Source: Mariprofundaceae bacterium (lineage in GTDB: Bacteria > Pseudomonadota > Zetaproteobacteria > Mariprofundales > Mariprofundaceae). From it: a stretch of DNA of 13,629 nt. Shown one piece after another: positions 7,747-13,629 of this stretch; the first letter of the stretch is position 1, and every line of letters begins with the position of its first letter. The translations under genes and the position numbers were made by a program. The notes under the pieces were generated by a model. The model was not told the DNA's origin. It worked only from the letters and a program-made list of their open reading frames with translations, and ran no database searches. The DNA is taken from NCBI GenBank assembly GCA_030950865.1, contig JAUZQR010000418.1, positions 1 to 13,629 of the forward strand, read 5' to 3'.

Positions 7747-8382
7747 TTAAAGCCTTATGCGCACAGGAATAAAAGCTTCGGCGCAGGATAGCTTGCTTTG
7801 CATGCCACGAAAGTGTGCTGTTGCTAAAGCAATATCGACGATATTTAAACGCATATGAGTGCGTTCAAGTTGGGAGGCATGGGCTTCTAAGGCTTGTAGT
7901 TTTAATTGTAATACATCGTGGATGCCCATAAATGCTGTAGGCTCAAAGCCTGTTGAAGATGGTGTTTCGTAATACAACACATTGGGAACGTAACGGGTAA
8001 CAGAGCGAGCTACTTGTGCCAATACGCGGTGATCTTGATGTGTATCCTCACCATAATTCACATAGACAGTGTCTGGATCGACTTGTTGAACCACTGTTTC
8101 AAGTGTAGCCATTAAATCTTGTGCTTGGTGGGGCAGCATGGTGTCTGAAAAACCGCCCCAATGAATTTTATGCACACCCAAAATATTTGAAGCGGCTTGT
8201 TGTTCAGCTTTGCGGATTTCACCTGCACCACCGACATCGCCATAGGTTGCGACAAAGATATGCACTTCATCACCACGTGCGGCATGCTCTGCCAAGGTTC
8301 CGCCACAACCGATTTCAAGGTCATCGGGATGAGGAGCGAGTGCCAAAATTCGTTTTGGGGAATATTGTTGTGGGTTTGTCAT
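7747..8382 (-). CDS. PIG-L/LmbE-family deacetylase
   Basis: This is a predicted zinc-dependent N-deacetylase of N-acetylamino sugars or related glycoconjugates. The family includes GlcNAc-PI deacetylase and the bacillithiol and mycothiol enzymes BshB and MshB. In the 211-residue product the N-terminal motif is APHPDDLEIGCGG at 16-28, where His18 and Asp21 should bind zinc and Asp20 is the likely base. EDTHQDH at 112-118 supplies the distal histidine(s), and YYETPSSTGFEP at 137-148 matches the substrate-side loop of BshB1-like members. The start ATG overlaps the wbqC-like stop by 4 bp (ATGA). The location between a DegT and a WbqC gene suggests it acts on a sugar intermediate or lipid-linked sugar of this locus rather than on a thiol. 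That is inference. Confidence 0.9.
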   Translation of the reverse strand: MTNPQQYSPKRILALAPHPDDLEIGCGGTLAEHAARGDEVHIFVATYGDVGGAGEIRKAEQQAASNILGVHKIHWGGFSDTMLPHQAQDLMATLETVVQQVDPDTVYVNYGEDTHQDHRVLAQVARSVTRYVPNVLYYETPSSTGFEPTAFMGIHDVLQLKLQALEAHASQLERTHMRLNIVDIALATAHFRGMQSKLSCAEAFIPVRIRL

Positions 8383-9074
8383 GATGTTTTGTCTCCCATA
8401 TTACGAATAATTTCGATGGATGTGTCGCCACAATGAAATAATACGTCCAACACGCTTAAATGAGAAATAAAATCACCATGCAACTGTGGATATACAGGCG
8501 CTTCAACTTGCTGGAAATAGAGTTCTATATTGGCATCTTGAAAGGTAGATGGCTGCAAATAATTGCGTCCTTCACTACCTGATAAATAAGCCGTGCCATG
8601 CAAAACCTTACATAATTCAATCAATCGAAGGGTAGGGTCATCAGAGACTTGATTCATGTCCGATGCCAATAATAATGGTGCTTCACACGCCAGCATCTTT
8701 CCCAATGTGCGAATCATCGCCACATTTAACGCACACAGATTTTCCCAAGGTTGCTCAAAGATAACCTTTAATTCTGGCCAGTATTTATCTAGATATGGAG
8801 TTTTGGCGTAATTTTGTTCAATGGCAGCGATTTGTTTGCGTGCCCAAGGTTTGTTAGCAATACCGACCTCTTGAATGCTTTGTGGAAAGCGATAAGTCAC
8901 GGGCACAGTAAGCCATTGCGCACCTTGGGATGTTTTGATGCGATTGCGATTTTGCCATTCATTTTTGTGATATTGCACAGTATCCAAGATGATAAAAGCA
9001 TCAGAAATCATCCATTTATGAAAAAAACCCGCCCATGGCAAATAATTGGGTTGATGAATGGTGATAAGTTTCAT
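8379..9074 (-). CDS. WbqC-family protein
   Basis: The 231-residue product carries the clear WbqC-family signature: an N-terminal IHQPNYLPWAGFFHK at 6-20, ISDAFIILDTVQYHKNEWQNRNRI at 23-46, where the Asp, Gln-Tyr and Asn-Arg residues are most typical, and WLTVPV at 54-59. Members occur in O-antigen and other surface-polysaccharide loci. Their reaction is not well established; a role in modifying amino sugars is only a suggestion. There is no signal peptide or membrane helix, so it is probably cytoplasmic. It is coupled on both sides by ATGA overlaps, to the PHP-protein gene upstream (9071-9074) and to the PIG-L gene downstream (8379-8382). This suggests fixed stoichiometry with them. Confidence 0.88.
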   Translation of the reverse strand: MKLITIHQPNYLPWAGFFHKWMISDAFIILDTVQYHKNEWQNRNRIKTSQGAQWLTVPVTYRFPQSIQEVGIANKPWARKQIAAIEQNYAKTPYLDKYWPELKVIFEQPWENLCALNVAMIRTLGKMLACEAPLLLASDMNQVSDDPTLRLIELCKVLHGTAYLSGSEGRNYLQPSTFQDANIELYFQQVEAPVYPQLHGDFISHLSVLDVLFHCGDTSIEIIRNMGDKTS

Positions 9075-10585
9075 TTGATATGCACCAAAAATGGATTGGC
9101 GATCATACGTAGCCCTTGTTTTATTTGTAAACGAACCACATGTTCTCCTTTAGCAACTTGCAGGGGTATCACTTTAACTTGTTCAGCATTCACCTTTAAT
9201 GGTGTTGTTTGCACGATGTGACCATCAACAATCCATTCGCCTTGAAAGGTTTCGTGTTCTTTGGAGGCTTGCATAGTATCTGTTAATGCAGCGACCATAT
9301 GTAATGGTGGGCGAACAACTGCCTCATCACCTGACAATAAACGCAAACCATTGGCATCTTCCAAATATAAGGCTTTTATAGCGATATTCTTTCTCTTTGT
9401 CATGCCCCATGCCGCCATATGACCTTGGCGCATAGCTGTTAGAATATCGTGGGGTTTGGCAGTGTCGCTCCATACATCCATAGGAAAGTTGCCCAAGTAC
9501 TCATTTGCCATGCCTTCTTCATGGTAATCACCTGCGGCAACAGCCCAAATGGGCTTCTTATGATAGCCGCGCATATAATCCATCATATAACGGTCCCATA
9601 AACCACCTGCAACCGTATTTTGATCGGTATCGCCATACACTGCGGCAAAAGCATCGGCAGTAGGGTCTTTGAAAACACGCTGATTATAGGGCGGAGTATC
9701 CAGTTGAATGCCCATAGGGCCTTTTCGAACACCCGATAAGGTGCCTGGATGTGTCCAAATTACAAATAGCCCCTGCTCATGTGCGGTATCGATAAAATCA
9801 ACATCAGCATCTATCGTAGGTTTCATGAGCCACGAGGTTAAAAATGCAATAAAGGATGCCATCAGTAATAATGCCATGCCGCGTTTGCGACGGCGCATGA
9901 AAATGATGATTAAAATAAATACAAGGCCACACCAAAAAGCCAGTGAAATAGCGCGGTTGCCATAAGCGTGGCGCAAATCATAGCTGCTTAAGCCTTCAAT
10001 TTGTTCGGGTTTTTCAATGCCCAATGTGATGAAATGACGTTCAGCATTATGCAACGTAAGATTTTTGAAGGGAATGCCAGACCAAGTATAACCAGGTGTG
10101 GATTCAGTACCTGCAAAAAGTTGTATCTCTGGGTGTAGGGCGCGTTGGCGGTTTAAATCAGAGAAAAAATAATCTAAGCCTGTTACGTAGAGAGATGGGT
10201 GCTGCATAGCATAACCCAAAATATTGGGCATGGGATCAATGCCAAAACGAATAGAATAACGGTCATGTTCGGTAAATGCCAGCGCATCAACACCACGTTT
10301 CTTGGCAAGTTCAATCAACATACTCATATTATGCTTTCCATCAGAATGGTCGCTACGCACATCAATCAATACGCGTTTTGGCATATTGATGTGTTGTAAA
10401 GAGACTGTTTTTTGCACTGTGGCAGCGTTTTCTTGTGTAGGCGCAGAGGCTCGTTGTATTTCTGAGAGTTCTTGCTGTTCAGATGCTTTTAACAACTGCT
10501 GTAAGCGTAGCATATCGACATCGGAAGCGAAGGCATTCAGCGAGCTCAGAATTAAGCAGCATAATAATAAACTACGTGTGAACAT
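9071..10585 (-). CDS. Exported PHP-domain protein with an internal transmembrane hairpin
   Basis: This is a predicted metal-dependent hydrolase-like protein of the PHP superfamily, facing the periplasm. In the 504-residue product there is a signal sequence or anchor at 1-20 (SLLLCCLILSSLNAFA), then a Gln/Glu-rich helical stretch at 23-48. The PHP region follows: DVRSDHSDG at 75-83, AFTEHD at 103-108, GTEST at 159-163 and RHFITLGI at 183-190. A membrane hairpin interrupts it: helices at about 212-230 and 237-254 around RRRKRG. The region resumes with IWTHPGT at 276-282 and AAGDYHEE at 350-357. A beta-rich tail of about 100 residues ends the protein. The first metal motif normally reads HxH but here is Asp75-x-Arg77, so activity may be altered or lost. 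The start at 10585 has AAGG 9 bp upstream; an ATG at 10609 is also in frame but would put charged residues ahead of the signal. It overlaps the upstream GT gene by 14 bp. Confidence 0.8.
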   Translation of the reverse strand: MFTRSLLLCCLILSSLNAFASDVDMLRLQQLLKASEQQELSEIQRASAPTQENAATVQKTVSLQHINMPKRVLIDVRSDHSDGKHNMSMLIELAKKRGVDALAFTEHDRYSIRFGIDPMPNILGYAMQHPSLYVTGLDYFFSDLNRQRALHPEIQLFAGTESTPGYTWSGIPFKNLTLHNAERHFITLGIEKPEQIEGLSSYDLRHAYGNRAISLAFWCGLVFILIIIFMRRRKRGMALLLMASFIAFLTSWLMKPTIDADVDFIDTAHEQGLFVIWTHPGTLSGVRKGPMGIQLDTPPYNQRVFKDPTADAFAAVYGDTDQNTVAGGLWDRYMMDYMRGYHKKPIWAVAAGDYHEEGMANEYLGNFPMDVWSDTAKPHDILTAMRQGHMAAWGMTKRKNIAIKALYLEDANGLRLLSGDEAVVRPPLHMVAALTDTMQASKEHETFQGEWIVDGHIVQTTPLKVNAEQVKVIPLQVAKGEHVVRLQIKQGLRMIANPFLVHIK

Positions 10586-11693
10586 TTTGGTATACCTTCT
10601 CCAGACCATGTATCATGGTTTCCACAGAATAAAATTGAGCACGCGCTCTTGCAGCATTGCGTGTTTTATCATGCCACTTCGTTAGTAAGGCATTCGCCAC
10701 TTTTTCAGGCTCCTCGGCATTCACCACGCAGCCAACATCATCATCGACCAGTTCACGTAAACCGCATACATCTGATACTACGCAAGGCAGCCCCGCAGCA
10801 AAAGCTTCGACAACGGCTCTGCCCATACCTTCGTTGTATGATAATAAAGAAAAACAGTGAGCAGATGCGAGGTATGGCAATGGGTCTGCCCAGCCTGCAA
10901 AGTGAATATTCTCAGCAACACCTAATTTATTTGCTAATTGTTCCAATGCACAACGTTCTTCGCCATCACCAATCAATGCAAGTTGAGCATCAGGGTTTTG
11001 CTCACAGACTTTTGCCCAAGCTGCAACCAAACGTTCCATACCTTTGATGGGCACAAGTCTTCCTACAGATACAGCATCCCATTTTATTTCGCGATGTTTT
11101 TTGCGATGTAGCTGTTGAACCTGTTGTTCGATATGTGCGACATCCACACCGCTGGGAATCACATGCCATTGTTCAGGTATACCAATAGATAATGTTAAGT
11201 GGTCATCGCGTTCCGCTTTGGTTAAGGCGATTAAGGCGCTGGTTTTACGGGCTAAATAACGCTCAATCATGATGAATATTTTAGTTTTTAATGCACCAAA
11301 ATAACCATGGAAAATATGTCCGTGTGGTGTGTGTACGATTGCCTCATGCTTGGCTGCTAAACGTCCTAAAGCGCCGGCTTTGGATGTATGGGTATGAACA
11401 ATGTCGAAGCTCTGTAGTAAGAGTGTTTTTATTTGTTTGTATGCCTGCCAATCATGATTGCCCATGTTTCGTAACATCGCAGGTAGAATGATAATATTCC
11501 CACCTAACGCTTTAAATATATTCACATCCTCATTCACCTTGGTTTGTTCTGCCAGCGACATATCAGACTCAAAACTTGGCCCATAAGCGAGGGTAACTTG
11601 ATGACCTGCACGGCATTGTTCAATGCCTGAAAGAAGCGTGTTGACTGCTGAACCACCACGATCCATGCGTGTGATAAGATGTAAAATTTTCAT
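10572..11693 (-). CDS. GT4-family glycosyltransferase
   Basis: This is a predicted retaining GT-B glycosyltransferase (family GT4) adding a sugar to a lipid-linked glycan at the cytoplasmic face. In the 373-residue product the N-terminal acceptor domain opens with MKILHLITRMDRGGSAVNT at 1-19 and has HTHTSKAGALGRLAAKH at 100-116, typical of surface-polysaccharide enzymes of this kind. The donor domain begins near 205 with SVGRLVPIKGMERL (209-222). It carries IGDGEER at 241-247 and the GT4 EX7E motif as EGMGRAVVE at 288-296, followed by AGLPCVVSDVCGLREL at 300-315. There is no signal peptide. The ATG overlaps the stop of the preceding GT gene by 4 bp. Donor and acceptor are not predictable from sequence alone. 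Confidence 0.92.
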   Translation of the reverse strand: MKILHLITRMDRGGSAVNTLLSGIEQCRAGHQVTLAYGPSFESDMSLAEQTKVNEDVNIFKALGGNIIILPAMLRNMGNHDWQAYKQIKTLLLQSFDIVHTHTSKAGALGRLAAKHEAIVHTPHGHIFHGYFGALKTKIFIMIERYLARKTSALIALTKAERDDHLTLSIGIPEQWHVIPSGVDVAHIEQQVQQLHRKKHREIKWDAVSVGRLVPIKGMERLVAAWAKVCEQNPDAQLALIGDGEERCALEQLANKLGVAENIHFAGWADPLPYLASAHCFSLLSYNEGMGRAVVEAFAAGLPCVVSDVCGLRELVDDDVGCVVNAEEPEKVANALLTKWHDKTRNAARARAQFYSVETMIHGLEKVYQNVHT

Positions 11694-12859
11694 GTTAGAG
11701 CATTCACTGCGGCGGTCAATGCATGATCATGTTTTTGCCATGAAAAATACTCTTCCGTTTCAGATGCTAATTTTTGACGCTCTTTAAAGTTTGGCAATGT
11801 ATCAAGGTACTCTAATACGGTTTTGGCAAGTGATTCAGGCGTTGCATGTTCAGCGATGCGATTGAGAGGGTGCCAAGGCACCACTTCAGGGTTAGCGCCA
11901 ACAGGTGTAGCAATAACGGGTAACCCAAGCACATTGGCTTCCAAGGTGACCAAGCCAAAGCCTTCAAGGGAGCGTGTGGGTAGCATAAATAAATCAGCAG
12001 ACCATAGGTGTTGCTGGACTTTTTTTTCAGGCAGGAAACCACTAAATTTAATGATTTTATGCATGTTTAATGTATCGCGCAGTTGTTTTAACGGCTCAAG
12101 TAATGCGCCACTACCCAGCACATGCCAGCGCACATCGGGTCTATCAATATGTACAATGGCGGCGGCTTGTACCAGTAAATCCACGCCAGTACGAGGCACC
12201 AAATTCCGTAGTGTAATGATGGTTGGCAAAGCAGCATCTTCACCCCAAATAGATTGACGGATTTTTTCGCGTTTATCCCATGGTAAATCGAACCCATCAA
12301 TGCCACCAGCAGCGATGCTAATTTGTGAAGCAGGGATGTTGAAAAAGTCTTGTAGGCGCTGCTGCATAAAATCACTTAATACCAAGTGTGACTGCGCACT
12401 TTGATAGACAGAGGCTTCCAACTTGCGCATGCCAGAAACGACTAGGCGGTGGTAAAAGCTCCAATCAAGGCCATGCCTTGTGGCGTATTCTTCAAAGGCG
12501 AATGAGTGGCATACTTGTAGGCGTGGCAACTTGCATCCAGCCTGCATAAGCGCCCACATCACAAATGGTTGCTCTGCAATCACGACATCAAATTCCTGAT
12601 GCATTTGCCACCATATATTGGCTTCTTTACGTAGTTGTAATAGCCCTTTCCTACCTTTATTACCACTAAAATGTAGGCGGTGTTCATCAATGCCATGATC
12701 AAGCTTGATAAGAATATCAGCATTGTTTGTAGGCTGCCGTGTTAAGACGCTTACCTTTGCACCTGCGTCATGTAAGGCGCGAATATGATGGTGTAACATA
12801 CGCTCTGCACCACCAAAGACGGTTTGAGCGGAAACATCGCTAACAACCAATATACGCAA
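11690..12859 (-). CDS. GT4-family glycosyltransferase
   Basis: This is a second predicted GT-B retaining glycosyltransferase of the polysaccharide locus. From the proposed TTG start it has 389 residues: RILVVSD at 2-8, GGAERMLHHHIRAL at 16-29, then the donor domain with TLRNLVPRTGVDLL at about 216-229. The EX7E motif is EGFGLVTLE at 299-307, followed by LGLPVIATPVGANPEVV. An ATG at 12925 is in frame but would add 22 residues lying over the preceding amidotransferase gene with no family match. The TTG at 12859 follows GAGG by 9 bp and gives the canonical MRILVVSD opening. TTGs at 12868 and 12874 are other options. It begins about 11 bp after the upstream stop. Confidence 0.9.
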   Translation of the reverse strand: MRILVVSDVSAQTVFGGAERMLHHHIRALHDAGAKVSVLTRQPTNNADILIKLDHGIDEHRLHFSGNKGRKGLLQLRKEANIWWQMHQEFDVVIAEQPFVMWALMQAGCKLPRLQVCHSFAFEEYATRHGLDWSFYHRLVVSGMRKLEASVYQSAQSHLVLSDFMQQRLQDFFNIPASQISIAAGGIDGFDLPWDKREKIRQSIWGEDAALPTIITLRNLVPRTGVDLLVQAAAIVHIDRPDVRWHVLGSGALLEPLKQLRDTLNMHKIIKFSGFLPEKKVQQHLWSADLFMLPTRSLEGFGLVTLEANVLGLPVIATPVGANPEVVPWHPLNRIAEHATPESLAKTVLEYLDTLPNFKERQKLASETEEYFSWQKHDHALTAAVNALT

Positions 12860-12870
12860 GTTTTTCAACC

Positions 12871-13629
12871 TCAAAATTGCCACCCCCGTTGCTCCATCCA
12901 GTGATTCATCAGCAACAGCCCCCACAGTATATCCGAGCGATCTTCACCATGCTGGTGACGTTGCCATTGCTCTTGCACAAATTCACGTCGCACCAAACCA
13001 CCCAAAGGATTGGATTGAGTGAGATTCTCCACATCTTGTGCTAAATCGCTACGCAACCAATGTTTAATGGGTGCCATAAAACCCTGTTTGGGGCGATAAA
13101 CAATATCGTGAGGCACGTAATCTGTGGCAATGGACTTTAGCATTACCTTTAAATTCTCTTGCCAAGGCATACCTTTTACCTTTTGCGATGTATTTAAATT
13201 TGTCATCAAAGCCAAGAGTCGTGTATCGAGGAAAGGTGCGCGTAATTCCAAACCATGTGCCATGCTCATGCGATCACCCATTGCCAATAAATCATCGTTT
13301 AAATAGGTGAGCACATCATACGACATCGCACCATTGACTGCGCCATAACGTTTTAAAAGGCCTGGCAATCCACCATATGTATCAGCCGAATTTTGCCATA
13401 TTCGCGCACTTGTTGCCGGTCTGGTTTGAGTGAATATATGTGACCAATCAGCTTCTGTTGTTCGCATCCATTGCTGGTATGCCATATCAGGACTTAAGCT
13501 TAAACCTTGTAAAAAACGCCGCAAACGACCACGCACCTTGCGACTGGAATCACTATCCCCGAGTTTTTGCAAACATGTGAGGGCTAAGTTTCGCGCTGGC
13601 ATACGGCGCAAGCGTTGATGCCATGCCAT
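12871..13629 (-). CDS. Asparagine synthase-like glutamine amidotransferase, C-terminal part (cut by window edge)
   Basis: The 252 codons visible belong to the C-terminal synthetase domain of an AsnB-type enzyme. In these enzymes glutamine-derived ammonia is transferred to an adenylated carboxylate. Diagnostic stretches are YLNDDLLAMGDRMSMAHGLE at 109-128, RAPFLD at 130-135, and RPKQGFMAPIKHWL at 179-192. The N-terminal glutaminase domain and the ATP-binding SGGxDS motif would lie beyond base 13629. The ATG at the very edge is therefore probably internal. AsnB-like genes at the head of polysaccharide loci, including exosortase-associated ones, are thought to amidate a sugar acid or another locus substrate rather than make free asparagine. 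That reading is inferred from context. It is followed directly by a GT4 gene. Confidence 0.92.
   Translation of the reverse strand: MAWHQRLRRMPARNLALTCLQKLGDSDSSRKVRGRLRRFLQGLSLSPDMAYQQWMRTTEADWSHIFTQTRPATSARIWQNSADTYGGLPGLLKRYGAVNGAMSYDVLTYLNDDLLAMGDRMSMAHGLELRAPFLDTRLLALMTNLNTSQKVKGMPWQENLKVMLKSIATDYVPHDIVYRPKQGFMAPIKHWLRSDLAQDVENLTQSNPLGGLVRREFVQEQWQRHQHGEDRSDILWGLLLMNHWMEQRGWQF

Noticed and set aside
10649..11047. Plus-strand open frame of 132 codons opposite the first GT4 gene
   Set aside because: Antisense shadow of a gene with clear family motifs; the His/Gln/Leu-rich translation resembles no protein family.
11823..12257. Plus-strand open frame of 144 codons
   Set aside because: It lies entirely inside the GT4 gene with strong EX7E and donor-domain motifs, and its translation is a Ser/Cys-rich antisense shadow with no recognisable domain or good ribosome binding site.

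Overview
The window looks like a chromosomal segment of a Gram-negative proteobacterium. It carries proteobacterial-type RsmA, SecG, RhlE-like helicase and a YggS-ProC-YggT block next to an envelope-polysaccharide locus, and base composition by eye is somewhat AT-rich (low to mid 40s % GC). The lineage cannot be fixed without searches. A gamma- or zetaproteobacterium is a guess only. No mobile elements, rRNA, tRNA, CRISPR arrays or clear pseudogenes were seen.

Left part (1-2345): rsmA (16S rRNA dimethyltransferase) on the minus strand diverges from a plus-strand tpiA-secG pair. The roughly 200 bp between them holds candidate promoters and a 15/16-base inverted repeat. tpiA-secG ends at a perfect 16-bp hairpin with A/T runs on both sides. 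It can terminate both secG and the convergent helicase gene.

Middle (2346-3840): an RhlE-type DEAD-box RNA helicase on the minus strand. Its upstream region has two 7-bp complementary pairs in interleaved order just before the ribosome binding site.

Right part (3841-13629): one tightly packed minus-strand gene train with no gap above about 11 bp and many 4-bp stop/start overlaps. In transcription order it is: the C-terminal part of an asparagine-synthase-like amidotransferase (cut by the window edge), two GT4 glycosyltransferases, an exported PHP-family protein with a membrane hairpin, a WbqC-family protein, a PIG-L deacetylase, a DegT-type aminotransferase, a WecA/MraY-family sugar-phosphate transferase, then yggS, proC and yggT. 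The first eight fit assembly and modification of an amino-sugar-containing polysaccharide on a polyprenyl carrier. The last three are housekeeping genes apparently read by the same transcript.

The least ordinary item is the PHP protein. Its predicted periplasmic PHP-like domain is interrupted by a two-helix membrane hairpin, and the usual first metal motif HxH reads DxR. It sits in a coupled block with WbqC, PIG-L and DegT genes that may be a small amino-sugar modification module.
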